Assembly: GCA_040387195.1 (NCBI GenBank) | Contig: JAZKEF010000006.1 | Span: 62,001 to 126,000 of the forward strand | Reading direction: 5' to 3' | Source: UKL13-3 sp040387195 | Lineage (GTDB): Bacteria; Bacteroidota; Bacteroidia; UKL13-3 | Length of the DNA stretch: 64,000 nt | Part shown: in pieces, positions 28,747-36,695 of the stretch | Layout of the letters: each line of letters begins with the position of its first letter | Position numbering within the stretch: position 1 is the stretch's first letter | The notes under the pieces: model-generated | What the model was told of the DNA's origin: nothing | Database searches by the model: none | The model's input: only the letters and a program-made list of their open reading frames with translations | Position numbers and translations under genes: made by a program

Positions 28747-29184
28747 TTAACTTGAGTGATCACTTACAATCACCCAACGCTGTTTTATTTTTTTGAACAA
28801 GAGTGTGAAGTGACCTTCCAGATCTCCTTTGGTAACATCACGTTTTAAATGCCACTTCCCAACCACATGTGCGCTTGTTTTGGAGAGCAGTTCAACAGAG
28901 ATAATGGTAAACTCCAGTTCTCCCATTGATGCCTTATCCGGATACGATTTCCGGTAATTCTCCAGCGTTTGCTTCCACCCTTTGGTAATCCCTTTTTTAC
29001 CTATAAATACAAGCGAATCATGTTGCCAGTATCCGCCCATAAAATCCTCTATCCGTCCGTCATTCCATGCTTTCTGCTGATTGGTTAGTACACGGGTAAT
29101 CATGGTTTTATCGGGCATGATTTGTTTTTGCGCATGGCTTAAAGATGCTGCAAATACCAAAAGTATGAAGAGTGCTTTTTTCAT
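28747..29184 (-). CDS. Secreted NTF2-like protein (DUF4440/SnoaL-type)
   Basis: A 145-aa protein with signal peptide MKKALFILLVFAASLSHAQ and one NTF2-like cone fold: an N-terminal helix (MITRVLTNQQKAWNDGRIEDFMGGYW), a short KGITKGWKQTLENYRKSYP segment, and C-terminal strands (SAHVVGKWHLKR, GHFTLLFKKIKQRWVIVSDHSS). This layout fits the DUF4440/SnoaL-like superfamily. The substrate is unknown; members include ketosteroid-isomerase-like enzymes and binding proteins, and the deep-pocket residues cannot be assigned here. It is a single gene between the convergent terminator and a pair of palindromic repeats. Confidence 0.8.
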   Translation of the reverse strand: MKKALFILLVFAASLSHAQKQIMPDKTMITRVLTNQQKAWNDGRIEDFMGGYWQHDSLVFIGKKGITKGWKQTLENYRKSYPDKASMGELEFTIISVELLSKTSAHVVGKWHLKRDVTKGDLEGHFTLLFKKIKQRWVIVSDHSS

Positions 29185-29224
29185 TTTGTTGTTTGTTAGT
29201 TGATTGTTTCGGCTTCGTTAGGGT

Positions 29225-29263
29225 GTTGTCTTCTCCCGATAGCTATCGGGACGCTCAGACAAC
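29225..29263. repeat. Nested inverted repeat with CCCGATAGCTATCGGG core
   Basis: A perfect 16-bp palindrome at 29235-29250 is enclosed in an outer inverted repeat GTTGTCT...AGACAAC. The GATAGCTATC core recurs 52 bp away. It lies between two minus-strand genes, downstream of the S9 peptidase stop. Confidence 0.7.
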
Positions 29264-29286
29264 GGCATCATCCGGTGGTTGAGCGG

Positions 29287-29302
29287 TCCGATAGCTATCG
29301 GA
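29287..29302. repeat. Second CCGATAGCTATCGG palindrome
   Basis: TCCGATAGCTATCGGA is a 16-bp perfect palindrome sharing its 14-bp core with the element at 29235. A GGTT...AACC pair encloses it. It lies 23 bp past the S9 peptidase stop on the minus strand and could form the 3' end of that transcript. Confidence 0.65.
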
Positions 29303-29324
29303 CGAAACCATCGCATAGTTTCAC

Positions 29325-31730
29325 TTATTTCTTCTTCACATATTTATCCAGCCACGAATCCATCTCCCACAACATATGCAAAATATTTTCGCGTGCTGCG
29401 TAGCTATGGCTTTCATATGGTAACAACACTAACCGTGCTGTGCCTCCATTGCCCTTGATGGCTTGAAACAAACGCTCGCTCTGTAAGGTAAATGTTCCCG
29501 GATTGTTATCGGCATCTCCATGAATGAGTAGAATAGGTGTTTTGAGTTTATGCGCAAAATTGAATGGCGACATTTTCACATATACATCCTGCGCTTCCCA
29601 GTAGCTCCTTTCTTCAGCCTGAAAACCGAAGGGTGTCAGTGTCCTGTTATAAGCACCACTGCGTGCCAAACCGGCTGCAAACAAATTGGAATGTGCCAGC
29701 AGATTTGCCGTCATAAATGCTCCATAAGAATGTCCCATCACGGCACATCTTTTTGGATCTACCACACCCATGCTATCCACCGCTTTGATTGCAGCTTCGG
29801 CATCGGCCACCAATTGTTCGATGTAGGTATCGTTAGGTTCTGTCGTTCCTTTTCCAATAATCGGGAACTGCGCATCCTCCAGTACTGCGTATCCTCTGTT
29901 TACCCAAAACAATGGCGAATACCACCCAATATTGATAAATGTGTGCGGGGATTCCTGTACTTGTCCTGCCGCCTTATCATCTTTGTATTCCGTTGGATAA
30001 GCATCCATCAGCATGGGCAAACGGCCATCACGTTTGGCCTCATATCCTGCTGGCAGGTATAATGTTGCCGAGAGTTGAACACCATCTGCACGTTTGTAGT
30101 AAATTTTTTGTTTTGATATTTTTTGCAGCGACAGGTATGGGTTAATATTAAATGTAAGTTGTTTCGGTTTGTCCTTTTTTCCATAATTACGTAAGTAAAA
30201 ATTAGGGTAAATTTTAGGACTCTCGATACTGGTAATGGCTATTTGTTTTTCGGTATCTATAATTTTCACAATGCGTTCATAGGTGCTTATTCCATCTGCT
30301 CTCCACAGGCGCTTACTTGCTTTTGTTTCTATCGAAAACTCATCAATAAACGGTTTATTTCCTTCGGGCGAACAACCTTCACCAACTAGGAATAGTTTCC
30401 TCTTATCTTTACTGAATTCAATTACCAGCCTATTATACTTATTGTAGGTAGTTTGAAAATCTCCGGGATTGGCATATAAATCTTCACTTGATAAATCATA
30501 AATCACAACAGGTGTTGCATTGTCCTTCGAAGGATCAATCATATATGTTTTGGTGTTTCTGTTTTTCCACCAAAAGTCTTCAACAATAGCCAGGTTATCT
30601 GAACCAAATATGATTGATCTGAACCGGTTGTTGATGGCACAAATCTTATGTGTTTCGGTAAATGGAAAATCGGACTGAAATAATTCATCCCTGTATGCCG
30701 ATGTATTTGCAGGGTTTCCGCCATCAGGAGCTTCGCACCAAAAGAGAGTTGATGGCCTGTCGCTTCTCCAGGAGATATATCTTTTTCCGGGAGCAACCGC
30801 ATCAAAGCTGATCGGTGTTTTGTCCTGTAGTGCCCGCTGGTAATATTGTTTCAACAACTTTCCATCCTGCGTGTATATGTTCACATTTGCAGCAAACAAG
30901 TAATAGGGTAAAGTATAACTGTAGGGTTCGGCTAACTCATCTGTAAGGATATACTTTGAATCGGGTGAATAAGATAATCCATAATATACAGCCTCGCCCA
31001 GTAACTGTGCAACCTTACCTGATGCAATATCCAGCTTCTGAACGGTGGATTGTGTGTAATGGTTAAAGGTTCGTTCATCCTGTTTGTTACGTAGCAAATC
31101 CTGATAGGTGCGGGCCGGTGCTTTGGTTCCTTTTGCATCTTGTGTTGCGGGTCCTTGCGGTAATTCTGTTGTTACTTCCAGTCGTTGTTTATTGCCTTTG
31201 GATTTAAAATGAATAGATGCCTCATCGTTTGTCCAGCTGTATGGTGTGCCCATGGTAGCATTCAATCCTTCGGCAAGAAGCTGTGTTGCATTACCTGTTG
31301 CAAGGTTAATCATCCATAAACTCAGGGTTGTTTTGCCAACCTGCACAAACGAGCAATATTTTTCGTTGGGCGAAAATTGGATATACTGGGCTTTGAGCGG
31401 ACTTGGTAAATTTGTTAAGGTAATAGCTTTGCCATCACTTAGTTTTTGTATCACCATGCTGGTTGAATACGTGCTCCGCGACACGTTAAAGTTCATCGGA
31501 TTCAACCGTAGTCCTCCCAGCTTCAGTTCCGGTTCGGCAAGCTCCTCTACCGATTTATACAATGGTCTTTCCAGTATCAGCAAATAAGTACTGTTTTTAC
31601 TGATGATGGTTTGCGGTGGTCTTTTGATATCGGCTAATGAAAGTATTTCGGAAGGTGGCAACTGGTAATTGGTTTGTGCCACAACCGATAATCGGAAAAC
31701 AATAAGCAGCATAACAATGGATCTTTTCAT
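29325..31730 (-). CDS. Prolyl-oligopeptidase family (S9) serine peptidase, glutamyl-endopeptidase-like
   Basis: An 801-aa exported peptidase. Signal peptide MKRSIVMLLIVFRLSVVAQ; an N-terminal seven-bladed-propeller region to about residue 560; a C-terminal alpha/beta hydrolase. The catalytic triad is readable: Ser near 666 (GHSYGAF), Asp near 739 (HGDADNN), His near 773 (ESHSY). The GLARSGAYNRTLTPFGFQ block is like that of the glutamyl endopeptidase branch (chloroplast CGEP-like), a recollection rather than a search result. It probably degrades peptides in the periplasm. The same frame opens farther upstream to 31904, but that stretch overlaps the neighbouring gene and the clean signal peptide begins at 31730, so this start is chosen. 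It lies 68 bp after the unknown membrane-protein gene on the same strand. Confidence 0.9.
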   Translation of the reverse strand: MKRSIVMLLIVFRLSVVAQTNYQLPPSEILSLADIKRPPQTIISKNSTYLLILERPLYKSVEELAEPELKLGGLRLNPMNFNVSRSTYSTSMVIQKLSDGKAITLTNLPSPLKAQYIQFSPNEKYCSFVQVGKTTLSLWMINLATGNATQLLAEGLNATMGTPYSWTNDEASIHFKSKGNKQRLEVTTELPQGPATQDAKGTKAPARTYQDLLRNKQDERTFNHYTQSTVQKLDIASGKVAQLLGEAVYYGLSYSPDSKYILTDELAEPYSYTLPYYLFAANVNIYTQDGKLLKQYYQRALQDKTPISFDAVAPGKRYISWRSDRPSTLFWCEAPDGGNPANTSAYRDELFQSDFPFTETHKICAINNRFRSIIFGSDNLAIVEDFWWKNRNTKTYMIDPSKDNATPVVIYDLSSEDLYANPGDFQTTYNKYNRLVIEFSKDKRKLFLVGEGCSPEGNKPFIDEFSIETKASKRLWRADGISTYERIVKIIDTEKQIAITSIESPKIYPNFYLRNYGKKDKPKQLTFNINPYLSLQKISKQKIYYKRADGVQLSATLYLPAGYEAKRDGRLPMLMDAYPTEYKDDKAAGQVQESPHTFINIGWYSPLFWVNRGYAVLEDAQFPIIGKGTTEPNDTYIEQLVADAEAAIKAVDSMGVVDPKRCAVMGHSYGAFMTANLLAHSNLFAAGLARSGAYNRTLTPFGFQAEERSYWEAQDVYVKMSPFNFAHKLKTPILLIHGDADNNPGTFTLQSERLFQAIKGNGGTARLVLLPYESHSYAARENILHMLWEMDSWLDKYVKKK

Positions 31731-31798
31731 AGGTATAGAATTAGAAGATAAAGTTGCAACAATTACCCGAATTATAAAACAGAAAAAAGCCTGAAGAC

Positions 31799-32404
31799 TT
31801 ATCGATATACAAACGGCCCTACTAAAAAGTACCACCCATACAAACCCAATGCGCAGGCAATGGCCCCATAGGTAAAGAAGTATATTCTCATCTGTGTATC
31901 CCAATACTTAAATACGACACGGTAACACAAGTAACTATAAAACAGTAGCAAAACATGTCTAACACTAAAACTTACCCATGCGAAAGTATAGGAATTCCCA
32001 AACACAGGAACCTCTCTTAACAAACCCTTCTCCTTATAATCAAGAAACGCCCACGGATGATAACCGAATGCAATATTCAGCAACTCATATCCAAGGGTAT
32101 ATGGAATGGTAAACAACAAGACTGCTCCCAATAGTTTATGAAGAACTGATGCATGCTTGCTGAGTGTATAACCTAACCAGATCAATGCAACATTAAATGG
32201 CACAAACGTGAAAAAATAAGCCACTCCCATCCAGGATTCCGTATGGCAACCGAACACTCCGAAATAAGTTACCCTTGTCGGTTCAAAGCCAATAATTTTA
32301 TCGAAAATAAGAACGGTTAAATTGCTGAAGTTAGCATGAAATGCTGGTGCGAAAAGGCAGCACAACACCATTTTGTATTTTAAAGAGGGATTCGGTTCGT
32401 TCAT
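31799..32404 (-). CDS. Unknown integral membrane protein (about five helices)
   Basis: A 201-aa protein with about five hydrophobic segments (residues about 11-33, 59-82, 90-113, 145-165, 175-200) and aromatic-rich loops. I do not recognise the family. It has no cleavable signal peptide and ends GWYFLVGPFVYR. It starts 42 bp after the terminator that follows kmo and ends 68 bp before the S9 peptidase start, so it probably heads a two-gene unit with that peptidase. No motif for catalysis or metal binding stands out. Confidence 0.75.
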   Translation of the reverse strand: MNEPNPSLKYKMVLCCLFAPAFHANFSNLTVLIFDKIIGFEPTRVTYFGVFGCHTESWMGVAYFFTFVPFNVALIWLGYTLSKHASVLHKLLGAVLLFTIPYTLGYELLNIAFGYHPWAFLDYKEKGLLREVPVFGNSYTFAWVSFSVRHVLLLFYSYLCYRVVFKYWDTQMRIYFFTYGAIACALGLYGWYFLVGPFVYR

Positions 32405-32433
32405 AAGCGGCTACTCTATTGACGTAAAACGAA

Positions 32434-32472
32434 TATAAAACAAAAAGGTGTAAGTAACTTATTACCTACACC
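32434..32472 (-). terminator. Rho-independent terminator after kmo
   Basis: An 11-bp stem with a four-base loop; on the minus strand it pairs with one G-U wobble and is followed by TTTTTGTTTTATATTCG. It separates the kynurenine operon from the membrane-protein gene. The T-rich tail contains TATATTCG, one base off TAnnTTTG, so the next promoter may overlap it. Confidence 0.8.
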
Positions 32473-32505
32473 TCAATTATGCTGTGCGTGATTTGAGAAA
32501 TAAAC

Positions 32506-33831
32506 TTATGCCAGTAACGGCCAAAGCGATTCCATAAATGCCGGATCTTTTATTTTTTCCTCTGCTCCTTCTGCAATAATTTTTTCGAGCAATACATCAT
32601 TTTTCCTGCCCTGATCCAATGCATATTTGTAGCCTGTCAAACTAAACGTGGTGAGTTCATATTGCGACTTGAATTTATCAGGATACAACTCCATCAAATC
32701 ATGCTCAATGTGCTTTTTATGAAGAAAATGTTTATCGCCAACCTTATCTGCCATTTCGTAATAGTTTTGAACAGCTAAATCGGCAATGGCATCGGCATTG
32801 GGTTTGCGTTCTTTCTGGTATTCATCAAAAATAGTTTTCCAATCTTCACCATACTTCTCTACCATATCATCAAATACCACCACATCTTCAAAACTGCAAT
32901 TCATTCCTTGTCCGTAAAACGGAACAACAGCATGTGCAGCATCTCCCATCAATGCCAGTTTATCGTCCTTCACCCAAGGATAACATTTTACGGTAACCAA
33001 ACTTCCAATCGGATTTTGTTTGTAATCTTCAAGCAAGGTTGGCATCATCGGAAGTGCATCGGCAAACTCTTCTTCAAAAAACTTCCGGATATCTGCCTCT
33101 GTTTTGATGCTTTCAAATTTCTCATGGGGAACAAACAAGGTGCAGGTAAAATCGCCTGATGGATTGGGCAATGCAATCATCATAAACGAACCGCGCGGCC
33201 AGATATGCAAGGCATTTTTTTCCATCAGGAATGCTCCGTTTGCCCCGGCAGGAATGGCCAATTCTTTATACCCTACGTGTAAATATTGCTGCGAATAATT
33301 GAACCGGTCGCTTACTTGCAATTTACCGCGGGTAGCCGCAAATGCACCGTCCGTTCCAATGATGCGATCGCTTTGCACCGTTTTGTCTGAACCATCCTCC
33401 AACTCAAATGTGGCAATGCTTTTATCGACATCTACATCCACACATCGGGTATTAAAATGCAGGGTGATGTTTGGAAATTCATCAGCAAGCTCAATCAACT
33501 TTACATTTAGCCTTCCACGAGAAACAGAATTGATTGCCTGACCATCTTTTCCATAAGGATGATACGAAAGCTCTCCTGTTTTGCTGTGCATCATGCGGCC
33601 GTACATCGGAATGGCATCAGCTAAAATTTCTGCATCCAGCCCAATTTTAGACAATGCATTCAAACCACGTGTACTCAATGCAAGGTTAATGGATCTTCCC
33701 TGGTAGATGCTTGCTTTACGCATATCAGGCCTGCGTTCAAACAGGTTTACTTCAAACCCACGTTTAGCCATATAAATAGCCAGCAAACTTCCGGAAAGAC
33801 CTCCGCCTACAATCGTAATTCTTTGTGTCAT
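32506..33831 (-). CDS. kmo: Kynurenine 3-monooxygenase
   Basis: A 441-aa FAD-dependent monooxygenase converting L-kynurenine to 3-hydroxykynurenine with NADPH and O2. It shows the N-terminal dinucleotide-binding motif (ITIVGGGLSGSLLAIYMAKRG, residues 5-25), a RSINLALSTRGLNAL stretch typical of KMO, and the second FAD motif (LMGDAAHAVVPFYGQGMNCSFED, about 290-315). The length matches the bacterial family. It lies 72 bp downstream of kynU on the same strand with a long hairpin between them, and is followed by a terminator. With kynU it forms the middle of the tryptophan-to-3-hydroxyanthranilate route. Tryptophan dioxygenase, formamidase and 3-hydroxyanthranilate dioxygenase are not in the window. 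Confidence 0.95.
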   Translation of the reverse strand: MTQRITIVGGGLSGSLLAIYMAKRGFEVNLFERRPDMRKASIYQGRSINLALSTRGLNALSKIGLDAEILADAIPMYGRMMHSKTGELSYHPYGKDGQAINSVSRGRLNVKLIELADEFPNITLHFNTRCVDVDVDKSIATFELEDGSDKTVQSDRIIGTDGAFAATRGKLQVSDRFNYSQQYLHVGYKELAIPAGANGAFLMEKNALHIWPRGSFMMIALPNPSGDFTCTLFVPHEKFESIKTEADIRKFFEEEFADALPMMPTLLEDYKQNPIGSLVTVKCYPWVKDDKLALMGDAAHAVVPFYGQGMNCSFEDVVVFDDMVEKYGEDWKTIFDEYQKERKPNADAIADLAVQNYYEMADKVGDKHFLHKKHIEHDLMELYPDKFKSQYELTTFSLTGYKYALDQGRKNDVLLEKIIAEGAEEKIKDPAFMESLWPLLA

Positions 33832-33845
33832 TATCTTAGCTGTTA

Positions 33846-33897
33846 GCCACAGATTATCACAGACTATTTATACAATTAATCTGTGATAATCTGTGGC
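33846..33897. repeat. 18-bp perfect inverted repeat between kynU and kmo
   Basis: Arms GCCACAGATTATCACAGA and its exact complement surround 16 bases. It fills most of the 72-bp kynU-kmo gap and ends 14 bp before the kmo ATG. There is no T-run, so it is more likely an intercistronic hairpin (mRNA stability, partial attenuation, or a dispersed repeat) than a full terminator. Confidence 0.8.
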
Positions 33898-33903
33898 GAT
33901 TCT

Positions 33904-35166
33904 CTATTGATTAAAATACTGTTTTAATACTTCACCGATTCTAAAAACATCTTCAAACGAATTGTACATCGGCACCGGGCTCATGCGGATTACATCCGGT
34001 TCGCGCCAATCGGGCATGATGCCATTTTCGTTCATGTAGTCAAACAATTTTTTGCCATTCTCTTTCACAATAATGGAAAGTTGGCACCCTCTGTCGGCAG
34101 TGGTTTTAGGAGTGATTACGGTTAAATGATCTGTGAAATCGGCAAGGATAAATTCAAGATATGCCGTTAGCTTTTCACTTTTTGCGCGTAAGTTTTCAAT
34201 GCCAGCTTCATCAAACAATTCCAATGATGCTTTGTGAATAGCCATCGGAAAGATCTGCGCATTGCTTAGTTGCCATCCTGCTGCACCTTCCATCGGCTTA
34301 AAACCTTTTTTCATCTGGAAACGTTCTTTCTCATCATGTCCCCACCAGCCGGCAAAACGAACCAATTCCGGATTTTTAGCATGGCGTTCGTGTACAAACA
34401 CGCCACTTGTTCCACCCGGACCGGAGTTTAAATATTTATAGGTACACCAAACGGCAAAATCCACATCCCAGTCGTGCAATTGCAATCGTAGATTTCCTGC
34501 TGCGTGTGCGCAATCAAAACCAACAGTTGCACCAACTGCATGTGCTGCTTTGGTGATGGTGTCCATATCAAATGCCTGTCCGGTATAATAGTTTACCCCA
34601 CCCATCATTACGATGGCAAGTTCATCTTTATTCGCGTCAATGGTTGCTAGAATATCTTCCGTGCGTAAGGTGTATTCACCATCGCGTGGTTTTAATTCAA
34701 TAATGGCATCATCAGGGTTCAAACCATGAAAACGTGCCTGGGTTTCCATCGCATATTGGTCGCTTGGAAAAGCCGACACTTCCATCATGATTTTATAACG
34801 TGTTTTGGTGGGACGGTAAAAACTCACCATCATCAAATGTAAGTTGGCGGTGAGGTTATTCATGATCACCACTTCACCCGGTTTAGCGCCCACCACTCTC
34901 GCTGCCTTTTCGGTTAAAAAATGGTGGTAATACATCCATGGATTTTTACCATCAAAGTGACCCTCTACACCTAACTCAGCCCAGTCTTTTAACTCCTGAT
35001 CGATGGCTGCACGAACGTTTTTCGGTTGCAGCCCCAATGAGTTACCGCATAAATACACGGCCGGTTTACCATCTTTTTGCAGAAGGTGAAATTCGTTTCT
35101 GAATCTGGACAGTGAATCTTGAGAATCCAACTGCTGAGCGAAAGCTAATGTGTTTTCGAATTGCAT
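33904..35166 (-). CDS. kynU: Kynureninase
   Basis: A 420-aa PLP enzyme hydrolysing (3-hydroxy)kynurenine to (3-hydroxy)anthranilate and alanine. Typical segments: YLCGNSLGLQPK near the N-terminus, VVIMNNLTANLHLMM (PLP phosphate region), GFDCAHAAGN (the PLP-contacting Asp), and WCTYKYLNSGPGG with the Schiff-base Lys near residue 243. The chosen start is the ATG at 35166 (MQFENTLAFAQQLD). An in-frame GTG at 35190 would add eight residues read from low-complexity DNA. It is first gene of a kynU-kmo unit. Product flow is to 3-hydroxyanthranilate and NAD (inference). Confidence 0.95.
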   Translation of the reverse strand: MQFENTLAFAQQLDSQDSLSRFRNEFHLLQKDGKPAVYLCGNSLGLQPKNVRAAIDQELKDWAELGVEGHFDGKNPWMYYHHFLTEKAARVVGAKPGEVVIMNNLTANLHLMMVSFYRPTKTRYKIMMEVSAFPSDQYAMETQARFHGLNPDDAIIELKPRDGEYTLRTEDILATIDANKDELAIVMMGGVNYYTGQAFDMDTITKAAHAVGATVGFDCAHAAGNLRLQLHDWDVDFAVWCTYKYLNSGPGGTSGVFVHERHAKNPELVRFAGWWGHDEKERFQMKKGFKPMEGAAGWQLSNAQIFPMAIHKASLELFDEAGIENLRAKSEKLTAYLEFILADFTDHLTVITPKTTADRGCQLSIIVKENGKKLFDYMNENGIMPDWREPDVIRMSPVPMYNSFEDVFRIGEVLKQYFNQ

Positions 35167-35285
35167 ATGTTTGCTATTTGCTGTTGGCACTTAGTTTCAT
35201 GCCAGTTAATAGATCTGATTTAATTGTTGAGATAAGAGCGTATGTATGCGGAATCTTTTATAATGCAATATAATCTTCTTAACAA

Positions 35286-35317
35286 ATATAGCTTAGGGTT
35301 TAAACCCTAAGCTATAT
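35286..35317. repeat. 32-bp perfect palindrome, possible terminator of the dehydrogenase gene
   Basis: The two 16-base halves are exact complements with no spacer (centre TTTAAA; arms contain AGCTTAGGG). It lies 28-59 bp after the dehydrogenase stop. The T-run after it on the minus strand is weak, so its role as a terminator is unproven. Confidence 0.7.
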
Positions 35318-35344
35318 GTTGACAGATTACCTATTAACCAATAA

Positions 35345-36607
35345 CTACTTAACCAAATTCACCATGCTCATCTCCAATCCTTTTTTCAAAAGACCGGTAC
35401 GTTTCGGGTTGAATTGGTTTAAGCGCATCATTGCCTGGCGAATGGTTACGGACGAATCCTTAAAAATGGCTTCATCGTTCAACTCAAAACTTTCGCTCAT
35501 GCAATAAGCGAAGGTGCGTGCCATACCGCAGTTTGCAATAAAATCCGGAATAACGGCTACCTGATCATCGGCACTGTTTCCGATTGGCCCTAGGAAAATT
35601 TCGGTATCGGCAAAGGGTACGTTTGCACCACATGATATTACTTCCAGGTCACTCGCTACCATGGTATCCAATTGTTCCTGTGTAAGCATACGTGATGCTG
35701 CGGCAGGAATAAACACTTCCGCTCCCACGCTCCAGATTTTTTGGTTCAATTCATCATAACCGATAAAATCCAATCCCATCTTTTTGCAGGTATCCTTTGA
35801 CAGTTTATTTCCATCGCGCTCAATGAACAATTGTTTGATCTGGTCTTTTGAAAATCCTTTAGGATCCATTAATCCACCTTCGCGATCGATGATTCCCACT
35901 ACCAGTACATTCATTTGTGAAAGGTAATAGGCCGCTGCTGCCGCAACGTTACCCCATCCCTGAATGATACAACGCTTATACGCAAAGTTAGGACCCCAGA
36001 AATCATAAAAATGACGCACCGCTTCGGCCACACCCCAACCGGTAATCATATCGGCCACTACGTAATGTTTGGTAATATCCGGAGAGAAACGTGCATCATC
36101 CAATACTTTGGAAACACCTGTGCGCAGGTTATCGATGCGTTTTTGTTTTTCGGCAGCATCTACTTTAAAGTGTCCGTTTACCACACCTTCCTGCGGATGC
36201 AACAATCCGTAGCTCTCGGTGATCGGAATTACCTCATGTATTTCATCTACATTCAAATCACCTCCTGTACCATAATAAGCCTTAAGGATTGGCGTTACCG
36301 CTTTGTACCAGCGCTCCAATACGCCTTTCTTACGCGGATCGGCCGGGTCAAAATTGATCCCCGATTTAGCACCACCAATAGCAGGACCTGAAACGGTGAA
36401 TTTAATTTCCATGGTTTTAGCCAAAGATGTTACTTCATGTTTGTTTAATCCCTTGCGCATACGCGTTCCGCCTCCGGCAGCTCCGCCCCGCAATGAGTTA
36501 ATCACCACCCAACCTTCTGCTTCCGTTTCCGAATCTTTCCATTCGAAAACAATTTCTGGTTGTTTCTCTTCGTATCGTTTAATCAGGTTTTGAATTTGTG
36601 TGCTCAT
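35345..36607 (-). CDS. Glu/Leu/Phe/Val dehydrogenase family oxidoreductase
   Basis: A 420-aa NAD(P)-dependent amino-acid dehydrogenase that reversibly deaminates an L-amino acid to the 2-oxo acid. Visible: GGAAGGGTRM substrate-side loop, the catalytic Lys in GGAKSGI (K81), a GTGGDLNVDE segment around the second acidic site, and the Rossmann motif GWGNVAAAA (about 216-224), which reads GWGNVA rather than the usual GFGNVG. The length and C-terminus suit glutamate dehydrogenase more than the shorter leucine dehydrogenases, but specificity is not certain. Only 88 bp separate it from the upstream giant gene, and a terminator hairpin lies in that gap. Confidence 0.9.
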   Translation of the reverse strand: MSTQIQNLIKRYEEKQPEIVFEWKDSETEAEGWVVINSLRGGAAGGGTRMRKGLNKHEVTSLAKTMEIKFTVSGPAIGGAKSGINFDPADPRKKGVLERWYKAVTPILKAYYGTGGDLNVDEIHEVIPITESYGLLHPQEGVVNGHFKVDAAEKQKRIDNLRTGVSKVLDDARFSPDITKHYVVADMITGWGVAEAVRHFYDFWGPNFAYKRCIIQGWGNVAAAAAYYLSQMNVLVVGIIDREGGLMDPKGFSKDQIKQLFIERDGNKLSKDTCKKMGLDFIGYDELNQKIWSVGAEVFIPAAASRMLTQEQLDTMVASDLEVISCGANVPFADTEIFLGPIGNSADDQVAVIPDFIANCGMARTFAYCMSESFELNDEAIFKDSSVTIRQAMMRLNQFNPKRTGLLKKGLEMSMVNLVK

Positions 36608-36614
36608 ACTTGTA

Positions 36615-36648
36615 TAAATAAAAAACGCCCGTCTTTTTCGGACGGGCG
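36615..36648 (-). terminator. Rho-independent terminator of the 1,432-aa T9SS gene
   Basis: An 8-bp GC stem (CGCCCGTC with GACGGGCG) is followed on the minus strand by TTTTTTATTTATAC. It ends only 7-8 bp before the start of the dehydrogenase gene. TAAATTCG just upstream of the stem is one base off the -7 consensus, so a promoter for the dehydrogenase may overlap the hairpin. Confidence 0.85.
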
Positions 36649-36695
36649 AATTTAGTATTATTCACGCTAATGAGAATGACTATTATCAGCCTTCC

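Noticed and set aside
31731..31904. 58-residue N-terminal extension of the S9 peptidase
   Set aside because: It overlaps the neighbouring gene, and a normal signal peptide begins at the internal ATG at 31730.
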